Shown: positions 22,854-35,702 of the stretch, piece by piece
Numbering within the stretch: position 1 is the first letter of the stretch
How the letters are laid out: each line of letters begins with the position of its first letter
Assembly (NCBI GenBank): GCA_944474755.1
Contig: OX104117.1
Span: forward strand, 57,172,964-57,236,963
DNA length: 64,000 nt
Source: Limnoperna fortunei
Lineage: Eukaryota > Mollusca > Bivalvia > Mytilida > Modiolidae
Reading direction: 5' to 3'
Translations under genes and position numbers: made by a program
Notes under the pieces: generated by a model
Told to the model about the DNA's origin: nothing
What the model saw: only the letters and a program-made list of their open reading frames with translations
Database searches by the model: none

Positions 22854-25800
22854 ACAATGAAACATGTTATGTGTGTGTATATTTGTGTATATTGTAATTT
22901 GTAGGTACATTGTAAATACAAAGTTTTGATTATCTCCTATTTTTTATACAGAGGTTGTCGCCTGAGAAATATGTCAGCAATAAAAACAAATGATGTTGCT
23001 ATTACTAGAAAAAAGGCTAAGGAGAATTGAATTAAAAATATATGTGGTAAATAATTTTAGAACAATATTTACAGTGTGAGCTTTAAAGAATTTGAATTTG
23101 TAACATGAAGACAAAATCAAGAGCAGTTATCTGCCAAACTTTTTTAGGTACATCATACATGTATCTCAAAAAAGTAATTGATGTACCTAGAAAAATTTCC
23201 ACAAACTTTAACTTTTTTTTGCTCTATTCAAAATTTCAACTATTTGGGACTTTTAATTATCCTGAATTTGAGAAGAATATATATACTTTTAATAATATAT
23301 AAGTATTATTTAATATTTTCAAAATGCCATTTGCCAGTCTGAAACTAAGCAAAACGTTTTTTGTAAATCATATCCCACATAAATGGTTATCATAACTATA
23401 AAATATAGCCATAAACATGGCCTTCAGAAATGTTGAATGGTCTGATCATTTAGTTCCTTTGGTAGTACTTATTTTATTTATTTTTTAATTGTATATAATT
23501 TTTTGACCAACTTTTAGATCCAGGTTATAAGAAAAAATTTTTTCCGGTACTTGCCATTTGTATTTTGGAATGTGTTGACACTTTGTTTTAATTTGTGTCT
23601 TTCAAAAAGGAAGGTTTGGCACATAAAACCTAGTTTAACCCACCATTTCTATTGAAATGCCTATAGAGTCATTATTAAAATTATACACAATTTGTAAGAT
23701 TAGAAATCCTTGTAAAATGACTATGACAAGTTTATCGAATTCTGTTTCATAGTAGTTTCTGATATGTTTTGCTGACAAACTTTGTGATAAGCAGACAGAC
23801 AAGAGAATAAACAATATCCAAGTCATAATAGATGTGTGGATATTTAGATTATAATTTGTAGACAATAACATGGATATTTGTTGTTATTACATGAATGGAA
23901 TTTTCAGGCTTTCAAGCACCTTTTGACAAAAAATAAGGGATACATTTAGGGCACTTTTCTCCCAAAATAAGGGATGTTAGTTCCACTACATTATCACAAA
24001 TGCACTCTAGGTTGATATATATACTCACCTACAGGAACAAAGCACATACAAAATGAACTTCTTACCACCAACACCAACTCATCAGCCATCAACAGACACA
24101 TTCAGAAACAGATGATCTGAAAAAAAAAAGAAGTTTATTTTCTAAATGAATACACCAGTACAGATAGTACAACCAAATTATACATAGTCATATACATTGA
24201 TGTATGAGAAAAGAACAGAAAATGTACATGTATGTACCTATTACAAATTTAAGTTCAATGTAGTTTTATCATTTATGGGCATTAGAATAACTCATGATGA
24301 AGTGATACTTTTATATACCATGAAGCATGAAAACTTCATTATCAATAACAACAAAAAAATAAACTGAAAGACTAAATAGGCACTAACACTCATTGAAATA
24401 TACTCACAAAAAATAAGGCAAGCAAAAATATACCAATTAAATTATTACAAACTTCCAACCCTCTCCTCTTGAAAGGAATACATTATGCATAAAGTATCAC
24501 ATTTTCATAATTATTAGGAAAACTGATAACATATATTAAAACTAAAGTTTAAAAATTGGTCTATATGACATCTCTAGCCTGTTGTATAAAGACCTCAAAT
24601 ATAAAAGAACTCCATGAGAACACCTACGTACATGTGTCTTACAACCTCCTAATCCTGAAGTAGTCCATATAATAATAAAAGTTTCAAAGAATTACATGCA
24701 TTGAAAAATGTCAAGTGTGGGATATTTAAGATCTGTTCTCTGAGGGTTTTATCACTAATAATTTTCTTGCATCAATTGCATGAAACAGAAAATAATTCTC
24801 AATTATCTGTAAAAAGTTTTGTAACCTGATTTTTAAGGCGACTTTTGGGGAGGAAACACCATCACATTTTTTCGGACTGTAATTCTTTGATTTGCAATTA
24901 ATATAACCTGTAAAAAATCAAATAAGCCCTGCCTACTTATATTGTTAATGTAAGATGTGCTTTTCTTGCATTATGCAGCAAGCAGCACAATGATATTTCC
25001 CTCAGTTCTTCTTCATTGGGATTGGGAAACAATATGTAGCAATTAAGACAAACATACCCAATTTTATATCTGCAATTTGTTCTTTTGGATATCTGATGAA
25101 TGTAGATCTGTTTATGTCTGTTGAGCTGGCATTTGGTAATAACACAAGTTCCTGAAGTATACTAACACTAGAAAGTGAGTTAACTGCATACTAAAACATG
25201 TAAATACTTGACCTATTACAATAAATTATAGATTTAAGAATTTTTAATATATTAATTTCAAAATGTAGGATTTTTCATGATTTATAAGGGCTTTTTAGGG
25301 CTTTTCAGAAAAAATAAGGAAATTTAGGGATGATAATAAAAAATAAGGAAAATTAGGAATAATTAGGGCCGCTTGAAAGCCTGAATTTTGCTTGTTTTTG
25401 ATTAGTCTAAAAACAAGTTATGGGTCACGATAAATCGCAACAGTACTAAAATTACATAAAATGTTTGTATGCTGCACGATTCTGCTGCATAGTAGTCAAG
25501 CGGAATACAATATTGACCTGGTTTTTATGTTTTAGCCAATCAAAATAGCCGTCTTAACAAATTTATTTGTCCAATCAAATCGATTGTATTAATTGTGTGT
25601 CGTGCATGACAATAAAAAATGGGAGAAATATCGGCTCTGCGATATGTTGATTCATTTATATTCTTCTCAATATTTGAAACTGGAATTTCAGGATTACCAG
25701 CAAATTGATATCAAAATGCAGTATTAAATACAAAATATTAATAGTCCAGTCAATCTACAATAAAAATAGCCGAACCTCAAACAAATTGCAAAAGAATTTT

Positions 25801-25889
25801 TAACTGGTGTTTTGAATACCTTACTAGATCCTCATAAAAGGAAAAAAAGTCGCCATGGATATGCAAAGGCTAAAGTACATTTCTTAGCC
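22854..25889 (-). other. Intron stretch without recognised features
   Basis: AT-rich. A GGTGAGT next to TAG at about 24027-24035 on the minus strand resembles splice signals but encloses no plausible module exon. No repeat partner was seen in the window. Confidence 0.4.
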
Positions 25890-25895
25890 TTGATA

Positions 25896-26216
25896 CAGGG
25901 GTAGACTTAAGAAACCATGACCTGTAAGCCCACAGGGCCAGCTAACTTGACAATTTACTGGCCCCTCCAGAACTTCTCTGGCCCAACTTTCTGAGAGGTC
26001 CGAGAAGATTGAGAGGATCTTACTGAAAGGGGATCATGATGGGGTTTTCCCTCAGAAAAATTGTAATAGTAATGTTCGACAAAAATAAATTTTAAAGGCC
26101 CAACTGGCCCCACAACATAAACTGGCCCGTCGGGCTGTTGTGCTTTCAAAACCGACTGGCCCGGTTAAAATATTACTGGCCACGGGCCAGCGGGCCAGCG
26201 GTTAAGTCGACCACTG
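25896..26216. mobile_element. Short TIR element (CAGKGGTMGACTTAA)
   Basis: Left end CAGGGGTAGACTTAA and right end, complemented, CAGTGGTCGACTTAA, both next to TTGATA (25890-25895 and 26217-26222), a likely 6-bp duplication. The body is rich in GGCC/CTGGCCC motifs and has a weak minus-strand open frame that I do not regard as a gene. Confidence 0.55.
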
Positions 26217-27400
26217 TTGATAGAAGGTACCCAATTTTGAAGATAAATGAAAAAAACCATGAAAATAGATAACTGTAATTGCCTTTTGTTTCGATGCTTT
26301 TCTATGTCTTTTCCGAAAGTAGGAAAATAAAATTGTTGAAAACATATGTTGTTTTATAATTTATTTCAATGCTTACTAAAATACATATGTTATTTAAATA
26401 TACACACAATTATATATGATATGTTATTTGTATATCATGCATAAATAAATATATACATGTACACACATGTGTAATAAAAAGATAAGTTACCGGTTAAATT
26501 GAAGAATGAACAATGAAAACACTTGTTTTATTGTTAGATATCATTCAAATAATTTTTATTCATTTAAACATTAAAGTATGAACAACAATCTGTTTATATT
26601 TTCATGACTTGCATATACAAAAAATCACGAAAAAATATCGGATCATGCCGGATCATGCGTGAAAATGCACGTAAGGACACCAAAGGACGATATGTAACAG
26701 AAACTTGTTTCGTAAATGAAATACTATTATAAATAATTTTAATTTGATTGTCACCCGCTTGTTTGTCAAAACAGTTGCAAGTACAGTCGCGTACATCTTT
26801 TTTTAAAAGAAATGTTTGTGAAATGATTTTATTTGTTCAAATGATGAAAGAAGAGAACTTCTCAAAATGCAGTTAATATTCGAGAATAAAAAGATAGCAG
26901 ATTGTGACCCTAAACTGATATTAACCAGTCTGTTGTTCCTTTCAAATTTTAAAGTCACAAATTTATAATGTTTAACATATTTTGAAATCAGATGATGTAG
27001 TTCTTACTAAATCCGGCCGCGTATGTTAAAACATACAGTCTGGATAACACCCCTATAATAATTATTTATATCAACCAATTAGACCTTTACAATGTTCACT
27101 ACACAACATTTTCTCTTCGTGAGCGCATTTAGGCGCTATTGCGTGAATATAATCACAATGCATTATCAAACCATTAAAAAACAATGATATCTAATTGATC
27201 TGAAACAAAACAGTAAACTATGCATCTTACAAATCAATATATACACGTCATATTGTGTTTAATTGAACCAAAAATTTGTTAGGCAAATTTCAACGACTTC
27301 CTCTCAGATTTTTTTAAAATAACTATTTTTTTTACCCGGAAATGTACAATTTAGCGCGACCGAGGAATGTTTAAAAAGTTTGAATAATTAGCAAGACAAG
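26217..27400 (-). other. 3' flank of the nuclease-CXC pseudogene
   Basis: No terminal inverted repeat, poly(A) tract or target duplication could be matched with the 5' flank (31778-32500). A GGATCATGCC direct repeat occurs near 26641. Borders of the inserted unit are therefore unknown. Confidence 0.4.
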
Positions 27401-27680
27401 TCAAACATCGTCCTCATCATCATCCCCGTCTGATTCATGTTGTAACATAGTCGAACAGTTCTCACAATTCACGCCCATGCATTCGCTGCAACCAACAGAA
27501 CCCTCTAAACCATGTTTTTTACATGTACAACGTTTTGTGTCACAATTACTTTTGCATTTGCATCTTATTATCTTCAAAAGCTCTTCAGGTGCTGGCGGTA
27601 ATGTTGTTTTAATCGGTAAGCATTTTCCGTCATTAATAGTCCAACCCCATTCGGTTAGATCCATACCTAACCTCTTCAAT
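27401..27680 (-). pseudogene. C-terminal CXC (tesmin/TSO1-type) cysteine cluster
   Basis: Open for about 92 codons to the stop at 27401. It encodes a WGW motif, a PPAPEELL motif, then CKCKSNCDTKRCTC, followed by GCSECMGVNCENC, and an acidic tail (DGDDDEDDV). Nine cysteines in paired CxC and CxxC spacing resemble half of a tesmin/TSO1-type CXC domain, which binds DNA in LIN54 and MSL2 (known for those proteins). A frameshift near 27680 cuts it from the preceding frame. Zinc-dependent DNA binding is inference. Confidence 0.65.
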
Positions 27681-28159
27681 CCAAAGTTTTACTTGGTAAG
27701 ATACACGAAAGCAGTGAAATCGTGCAGCTACTGACGTTGGTGGAAGTGTATGTATTTCAATAACGGTTTTACTTCCCATCACTTTTGATGCAAACTTACG
27801 AAAGCGCAATAGATCTAACCCTTCATAAGACATACAGTTGTAAAGTTAATTGACCGCTTCTTCGCCAGATTTTTCTACCGACTCCTTTGATTCAGCTTCC
27901 ATAAAAGAAATAGCAGACTGTATAAAGTAGTCATCAGTCCTTGCCTTCTTCAATGCCTGACCTTTACCTATTCCAAATAATCTTGATGTGGTGTCACATC
28001 CAGTTAATGCGTGAATAAATGGGAGAAGCCGACAAGTTGTTGTTCCAAGTACGGCTTTTGTTTTCTTAATACTCCAGACACGGCTTTTCTTGGCGGATGG
28101 CCTTACGTCATAACGGAAAATAATATCATGTTTATTTACGTCTGCATGGTAGCACAGAA

Positions 28160-28600
28160 GGACTAAAAGATCTGTATCTTCGCCAATTAGTATAGTTTCG
28201 CGAGTCTCCGACGAATTTACAGCTGTTTTAATTATGAGGACATCAGCATCAGCATTTGAATGGATGGTCTTGCATCCATGATTTTTAAGATGAGTTGATA
28301 AGAGATTAATGAAAGCCTGTTTGTTCTCAGTGTTACTTAAGAAATGTTCTTTCTTGATTTTACATGGAGTGTCATCTGAAAATATAACATTTCTTCCTAC
28401 AACACCTTTTGATGGTCTTTGATGGGTAACGTCTTTAGTGGATGGACTGTTTGAATAACCGTCAAATACAACTATCGGTGTGTGATATTTCTGACACACG
28501 TACAAAACATATAACTGACATATTGTGTGAAAGGTTACACCTCGAGGCCATGGTATTCGATGAAGAAGGGATCCACCATCAATGACAAACTGCGTCTCTG
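28160..28600 (-). pseudogene. FEN1/XPG-like PIN nuclease core (N and I regions)
   Basis: In one continuous frame: FVIDGGSLLHR (Asp at 28578-28580), PIVVFDGY (Asp at 28461-28463), NADADVLI (Asp at 28248-28250 and 28242-28244) and IGEDTDLLVLL (Asp at 28176-28178 and 28170-28172). Then HALTGCDTTSRLFGIGKG follows with Asp at 27993-27995. In human FEN1 the active-site acids are D34, D86, E158, E160, D179, D181 and D233, and the last is followed by the GIG helix-hairpin element. All seven positions have an acidic counterpart here, in the same order with similar spacing. Two-metal 5'-flap-type nuclease activity of the intact parent is inference. Confidence 0.68.
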
Positions 28601-30484
28601 ATGTAGTAAGAGTTGCAGAACAATCCCCAAGTGTCCATCTGCAAGAGATGGTTTTTGACGCATTGTACCAGATGTATCAAACAATGAAGAGGGATGAGTA
28701 CTAAGTTCAAACGAAAATACTGTAGACAAATCATCTGTTAATCTGTTAGCTGCAGTAATTAGTCTTTGAAATAGAAGTTGTGGGCTCACCTGTATTGATT
28801 CACCTTGGACTTTAATTGTTGATTTTTCATTCATTGTTGTTACTTGCATAGAACGCTTGAAAGAGATAGTAAACGCGTCTTTGCCTTTCATTGATTCTAA
28901 GATGATATTTCCAGCATTTAGTGCGTAGTGGGTGTTTACATTAGTTGAAGCCATTACTCCTGTTACTATATTGCGCAATGTCATGTCCTCTGCAAATGGA
29001 TTTCTTTCATGCTAAAAAGACATAACTGTTATTGTATCTTTATGATCCCTGTCTGCTCGAGCCGGTGTATTCTCTCTGTGTTGTTCACTAGTATGATATT
29101 GAACATTTTCAAAGCTTTGCATTGCTGCGTTTATACTAACGCATGCCGGCATTGATACCTCTAGTCATCCCACCAGTTGTTTTAACTGTCCTCATTAGTG
29201 TTTGTTCTATTATAAGGTCCGTTGATAAACCAGCCCAAAATCTGTTACTTCTACGCACAACATGATATCCATGACAAAACTTGGAGTATATTTCAGGTTG
29301 TTCTTCTTCCAAAGTTTGCATTTGCTGAAGATACACATGTGCTGATTTTAAATACAAGTTGTGGCCGGCGGCCGCGAAATAAGGAAGCATTTCTTCAATT
29401 GACTTAAGGTGAAGAGGCCAATCCCCTGTCCTTTCAGCCTTTATAAACCTTTTGAGGATTTCTACCATTTCCATATACTGTAACCAGAGTTTTGCTGTAG
29501 GAAATTTAGAGATTTTTTCTTTTTCAACAGCAATAGTTTTTTCAATGTTTTTCAAATAATCATTGTTGATAATATCTTCAATTGAAACGTCTCCATATTG
29601 TACCTTTTCATAGAGTTTTGATATCTCTTCTATATTCAGAGAGTTACATTCATCAGTATTCATAGAAGCTTCATCTTGAGTAATTGTATTGTAATCAGCC
29701 TCATCTGTGTCAATGTTAGTATTTGCAAAATTTTGAAAGTGTGGTACTCTCGTATTGAAAATCTTGTAAATCAATAAAATTTGCAAGGCACATTCTACAA
29801 GAAAATGACCTCTCACCGCTCTTGAAACAGCCTTTCCAGTTAACATGTGCTCTACAGCGTTGGTAGCGTAAACTATTTCTTAGATTTCATACAATCCAGA
29901 TAACTGCATAATATGACCAATACACCCTAAAAAGCTCATTTCCAGATGAAACCCTCCAAGCCGCAATATCAATGACTTTAGTGGGGTGCCAATTGGCTCG
30001 CTATTGATAATCGTCAGAGCTTTCCAGTAGAGAGGTTGATCAAAAGTAACAGTAGGGGTTATTCCATGGAGTTGTGCTATATTACAAATAAACGAAAGAG
30101 TAGAATATATGCAAGTCATGTCACTCTGGTTCATATCTATCATAGGTAGAAAACAAATTAGTGACTGTCCAGTGAAATCACCACGTTGAACAGACTGCAT
30201 AAAACCAGACCAGCCCATAATGGGCGAACGTAATGACCATGTTATTTTCAGCAGTGTTTCTAAGTTACTGGTTCTGTCCACAACCTGAGATTTTCTCAAA
30301 TCACACAATTCCAATGATGATAATTCTAACGGAGATTTGTACAACTGAATGTCAATTTTCCTGGCCCTTAATAGTTGATCAGCAGTAACATGAATTCTAG
30401 GAATAGAGTAATTGAAGTGTACAGATGGCGTGACAGCAGCGATTATACCCATTCCATGAAACGTATCGTGACCATCGAGTGTAC

Positions 30485-31777
30485 TTAAATTGTGGTCAAC
30501 ATTATCAGCCGCAAATGAATAATATTGTTTGGTCCAATGTCAGGTAAGTATGTTTCCCGAGCTACAGCAGCACATGATTCGAATTTCGACACCTCCGAGT
30601 ATGAGCTACAAAATCCAAGAGTATACAGAACATCTATAAGAAATTTTGATGCAAAATGGTGATGAAGTTGTACGGCTAATCCGATTTGCAATGGTGCTAA
30701 AAGAACTCTTGGTCGCACCGTTTGTACCATAGCTTGACCTATTGATGCAATTTTAACATCTGACTTTTTGCTTTGGAATAATGTTCCTAAGAAGATTTTC
30801 AGCGTTTCGGGCAAAAAGTTAATATTGGATTCTGAAGATGCAAGCGAGGACGAAGAGGGATATTCCATTTTATTAGCAGGTAGGTTTTTGATTTCATTTC
30901 GAAGCAACTTTGCAGCCGTTTCTATTATTGCCATTTGCCTTCTTTTGGTATCATCTGGCTTTGGTTGACTGTAAAAATCATGTAACATTGTGGAGGCTGT
31001 ACTTTTAAAGGTAACAACGTTTGCTTTTCCATTTATTTCTGTAATGACAATGGATGATCCGAAGTGTTCTTGTATCTTTTTCTTCATGTAAATAGAGCTG
31101 TATGGTTCGTCTAAACAAAACTCTCTCATTTTGTTCAGAAGATCTGATCTTGTAATTTGCTCGTCGTCATTCTGTTCTAGATAATCCATTGTTTTCATGA
31201 AAGCATCTAATTGAACTGTATTTTCAGGCCTTCCCTTGGATACTTTCTGAGTTTTTGGACTTGGCTCTTGTAGTTGCAATGGGATTTGTTTTCCGGTTCT
31301 AAAATTTACGTTGCATACTTGATGATAAACGGCTTCTACTGCTGGTAGATCTGTTGCATGGTCCAGTCTATTCTTCACCTGAGAAGCCCACTCGTCCTTT
31401 CGTTCATGGCAGACATGTAGAATTGTTTGCTGAAAATCCAATGTTCTAACAGGGAAACTGTCAAATCCTCGTTTGTTTCCTTCTTTTTTTATGTGTTTTG
31501 TGCAGAATAAACACTGTTCTTTAAACGAAAAAGAATTAGTTTTTGATCTTAATTGAAGACTTATATCTACTAAAACAGGTTTTTTTTCTTGACGCCGAAT
31601 ATCTTTATGGTGGCAGTGATCCCGTCTGCATATTTGGTGAACAGTCTGTCCAGGGTTCGTTACAATATTTAACTTTAATGGTTGACTAGCTAAATTTATT
31701 CTTTCACTGCCCTTTTCACGTAAAACTACAGTTGCCTCTCCATTTTCCAAACTTTTGTTACATATTGCGCAATCCAT
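30485..31777 (-). pseudogene. N-terminal segment: Cys/His-rich region
   Basis: Open for about 430 codons from the methionine at 31775-31777; the frame is open further upstream, but homology-like sequence starts here. Candidate metal-binding groups are CAIC, ICRRDHCHH, CLFC, then HVCHE and YHQVCNVNFRTG. This could be a treble-clef or related zinc module, but the spacing does not match a family I can name. Just upstream, TTTCAG could be a splice acceptor, so a 5' non-coding exon is possible. The frame is lost near 30540: the reading continues one frame over as SFAADNVDHNLSTLDGHD. Confidence 0.65.
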
Positions 31778-32499
31778 TCTAATGAGCAACTGAAAGATAA
31801 ATAGTTTTAAATATGAAAATATAAATAAATCTTTGTCTTTGTTAGAATTCTTACAGTTGGTAGTTGATTTATATTTATTTATGCAAACGTAGTAATGCTT
31901 TATCATCGAGATCTCGTGCAGCATTAAATAAATGTCGGACATGTGATTAATTTTAATGTTAACTGCACTTTTTTATATGGATGCATAATAGACGTATGTT
32001 TTTGCTCGCTTAGCGGGATTATAGCTCATTTGTAAACATGAATTATGATTTCTGAATTGTTCGAATCTTTAATATATGCAGAAAGAAGAGTAGAAAGCAG
32101 GCGTTTCAACCAAAAGATGCTTCTACTGAAGATGTTTATTAAAAATAATCATTGAGTAAAAATGACTGTTTTAAATTATATTTACAGATTTATAATTTAT
32201 GTCCTTATGTACGGTTTTTTCACATATATATAGGCCAACTGTTACTTGTATGCTAAAAATTACTTTAATTAAGGGATATCCCGATTTCGTTTGTAAATAA
32301 ACCAAACGGATGTGTTGCATAGACCATGTGCAAATAAGTGTAATTTGTACAGTAGTATTAATAGTTTGTTATTATTATTTATTTATTTAGTTGCGTTACG
32401 TTTTCTTCCCAACAAGAATCAGTAAGAATGAGTACTGTCAAACACTTGCTTCTTTCATTTCAAGAAATTTCATTAGTTGATATTTTGAAGGTTTGGCGT

Positions 32500-34200
32500 C
32501 ATATGAAAATCTTCTAGTCCGGGAATTTCTTAGCCAAGTTTGGCTCATGGACACATCAACCCTGACTTCTGAGTATGGCTTTATACAAATATATCTGGTT
32601 TTGTTTTAGGAATAATTACAGAAGCAAATAGTATATTTGTTTAAGCTTACCAATAAGCATTAATACAGCTTTAATATTTACATTTCCATTTCCATTCATT
32701 AATCTTTAAGTAAATTTTCGCCGAAAAATAATAAAGTACCATTCTACATATGTATATCAATTATATAAAGACAATAATATAACATATTTCTACTGTTTGG
32801 TGATACAACAGTCCTTTAAATAGTGTTTTATTTTATTTTTAATTACACCTCATATAAAAATGCTGGCTTTTGATTGGTCGATAGACAGTGTATTTTTCGC
32901 ACATTTCCTGGTTTTGCTTCGATTTCGTCATCACCGGGGTATTCGACAAAAAATTACCCTCTGTGCCGTGGTATTTGCTTAAAATAACCCTCGCATATTA
33001 TTATGCTGGAAATATTCATTCGGAAGTTTTGACTTTTACCTCGAAGTAAAAGTAACATGAGTAATCGATTTTGAAAATAGGAAAATTTCAGATAGTTAAG
33101 AGAGTCAATAAACAGCACGCAAGTGGTCTAGTTTCACGGCTCTTTGAAATCATGATATTCGGTGTAATTAAACAGATAAATCATGTCTGGGAGGGGTATT
33201 TGTGAAAAATACCAGTCTCGAGAATCAAATTTCCCTCGCCTAGCGGCTCGGGAAATATTTCATCTCTCGACTGGTATTTTTCACAAATACCCCTCCCAGA
33301 CATGATATATCTGTTTATAATTGTGTAATTTTCCAAAAAATTATTTCAATATATGTTTCAATTCCATTCAATTTCTGTTTTGCTCATGCGGTTAAGCACG
33401 TAATTCATACGGTAGTAACGGGCTGTCATATTTTTTTAAAATATTTTTGCATGTGAGGTCATTTTCGGTATTTTTTATTATAATTTGATTATATCGTTTG
33501 TTTGTAGAATGACAAATTCTAAGAACATTTATTGTAGATTTAAGCCTAATTTGATTTAACTAAACTGTAGATGGATATTTTCAGAGAATTTCTTGGAACG
33601 GAAAATTGCAATAAATGACCGAAGCAAATACTATATTTGTTGTCTTACCAGTTAGCACGATTTTCTACAGCTTTCTATTTTCAATTATATTCATTGTTAT
33701 CTTGAAGTAAATTTCCACAGAAAATAAGAAAAAACAAATTATTGTACATATCGATATCAATAAAATTGAAATCAAAGCCAAATAAATCAATATGAGATAT
33801 TTTCGCTGTTTGGTGATATAAAGACCTTAATTATTTGTTAATTTATATTTTATTTGAATTTTGTAATTCTCGCAATAACAATATTTAAACTGACGTTTTA
33901 CTTTAGTTGGTTTATGTTTTGCGCATGTGGTTTTGCACATAATCTCTACGAAAGTAAAAAATACTTGTTATTGTCCATCACGGGCTACCGTAGTTTTGTA
34001 AAAAATTTGAGCGTGACGTCATTACTAGAACGTAATTTTCGTTAATTTTACTTGTAATTTGCGTAGATTGTTTTTAATTGTGTATTGAGTAATGTATTCT
34101 TACAACATTGATTACAGTTTTATGCATAATTTGATCGATTTTAACTGTAAAGGATATTTTTCGAGAATGTGTTGGACCGGAAAATTCGTCTGCTTCCATA
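32500..34200. repeat. Diverged tandem duplication with a palindromic insert
   Basis: Segment 32630-32830 (CAAATAGTATATTTG ... CTGTTTGGTGATA) recurs at 33624-33825, and GAGAATTTCTTGGAACGGAA at 33585 is echoed at 34165. Removing a block at about 32850-33325 makes the two units similar in length (about 550 bp), so that block was inserted. The short frame at 33854 shows no motif. Confidence 0.55.
33169..33316. repeat. Near-perfect palindrome, ~70-bp arms
   Basis: Left arm AAACAGATAAATCATGTCTG, GGAGGGGTATTTGTGAAAAA, TACCAGTC and right arm its inverted complement, closing around CCTCGCCTAGCGGCTCGGG. A few mismatches only. Could extrude as a cruciform or be a fold-back element core. No TSD assigned. 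Confidence 0.75.
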
Positions 34201-34904
34201 ACTGTTTCAAGGACAAATTTGCGCAAATATTTGTTTGTTTCTGGTTTATTTTTACTAGATTTTGTTTTTAATAAAGATATGAGTTAAAATGTATTAATAC
34301 TTACCATTTCATACGTAATTTAAGTGAAGTTTCTCTTAAAGTTTATTCATTGTCTGCCTGCGTTGTCTGCAATACCCAATTCGATTCCGTACATTACGTG
34401 TTGTATGGAAAGCAGCATTCATAAAAATTCACGACTTTAAATAGCAAATATTTCGTATATAAATTTATTAATTTCTGTAAATTATTTTTGTGGCGACTTT
34501 TAATATTTCTTAGAATATGTTAAAATTAAAACATTAAGGTATTAACTTTTTCTTTTGCAATTTGTTTTGGGTTTTTCGCAGATTGACTGGACTATAAGGG
34601 TAACTACAATTACAAAATGTAATTGGGCTCTAGTAGAAAAGGCATCCTCTGTTTTTCTGATCGAGGGGAGATGGTGGTTTTATTCATGTATTAAAACAAT
34701 TAATGACTTTGATATACGGTAGCTTTCAGGATTGATCAGTCCTCAAAAATGTATATAACATTTCTCAGGCTGATAAATCCCAATAGCCACCTATATGAAA
34801 GTCATTAATTGTAATTTGTATAATAGTATTTGAACATAGAAATTACAAAATTTATGCACCTTTTAGTTAAAAGTTTTTATGCCACAATCCAGAAAGGATT
34901 GATT

Positions 34905-35290
34905 AATTGATTGATTGGATTTCTGCTTTACGTCCAGCGAGCAGTATTTCAGCTATATTCAGGACGGGAAGAAGTTAACAAACAATAAATCAAAGGAAAA
35001 TGGGGGTGGGATGGGTCACAGGGAATACAATTTTGACTGCCACTGGAAAAGTATGGAGTTTTGGGTAGGGGCGGAAAATTAAGCCTTTTGTAGCGGCTAC
35101 AATGAGCCTACTCTTTTTCGAAAGTCTTTATCGTGCAAGGAGCGCTGCACTCTCCAAACACGTTACCCACTACGGTCCGTGGTCAGGCTTTCCGTATTGT
35201 AACCTGACAACCCCCCTCCCAGGATGGTCCCAGAATGAGAAAGGAGCATATAGTATAACTCTTGGTGTGATCATTGTTAAATATTTAGTT
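34905..35290 (+). repeat. Dispersed repeat, partner of 10140
   Basis: Begins GATTGATTGATTGG, then TTTACGTCCAGCGAGCAGTA. The rest (GGGGTGGGATGGG; CAAGGAGCGCTGCACTCTCC) is longer than in the other copy. No coding function is evident. Confidence 0.45.
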
Positions 35291-35464
35291 TCCATGCTCT
35301 AACATGAGTAAAACTGGAATAATTTTATTAAAATTGGTGCATACTGGACTTTATCTACTAGCAATAAAGGGCAAAATTGCTTTCAGTATTATAACTTGAG
35401 TAATAGTTGACTGATTTTTAGGAAATTCAAATATAATGTCAATTTAATGCTAGATTGTTTTTTG

Positions 35465-35702
35465 TTTTTTGTTTTAATGATGTATAACGCTACTTTCAGC
35501 AATTTCATGGTGTCCAGTTTTCATTGGGGAAGAGTAACAGGAGAGAATCTGACATTTTGTAGAAAAATTGGCAATCCTTGTCAATTGGAGTTGAGCACAC
35601 CCTGCCCGCAGTGAGGCTCAAACCCTGCAACCTCCATGTTGAAAGACCATGTGGTTGTGACCTATAGTAAGGGATCTACCTTAACCACTCGGCAATTAAG
35701 GT
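35465..35702 (-). mobile_element. tRNA-derived SINE, older copy
   Basis: Same family as 22583-22840 and same orientation, more diverged. The head (complement GGACCTTAATTGCCGAGTGG) and a mutated B box (GGTTTGAGCC) are still visible, as is the AATTGCTGAAAGT-type tail. No clear target duplication. Confidence 0.72.

Larger units (their letters stand above)
27401..31777 (-). pseudogene. Broken FEN1-like nuclease / CXC-domain gene
   Basis: An intronless minus-strand coding remnant of about 1,460 codons inside the intron between modules 6 and 7. Conserved blocks run in order through shifting frames: a Cys-rich N-terminus (start MDCAICNKSL), a central region with ADNVDHN, GTFHGMG-like and FDQPLYWKA and LRLGGFH motifs, a FEN1/XPG-like nuclease core, and a CXC cysteine cluster ending near 27401. 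Lesions: frameshifts near 30540, 29160, 28625 and 27680, and in-frame stops at 29880-29882, 29012-29014 and 27846-27848. I recognise the motifs from uncharacterised multi-copy genes in fish, cnidarians and molluscs (memory, not a search). Absence of introns and location in an intron suggest a retrocopy or a mobile-element gene. Confidence 0.75.

Noticed and set aside
24020..24120. Possible exon next to CTGTAG/GTGAGT on the minus strand
   Set aside because: AG and GT are adjacent without an intervening exon, and the neighbouring sequence lacks the cysteine pattern.
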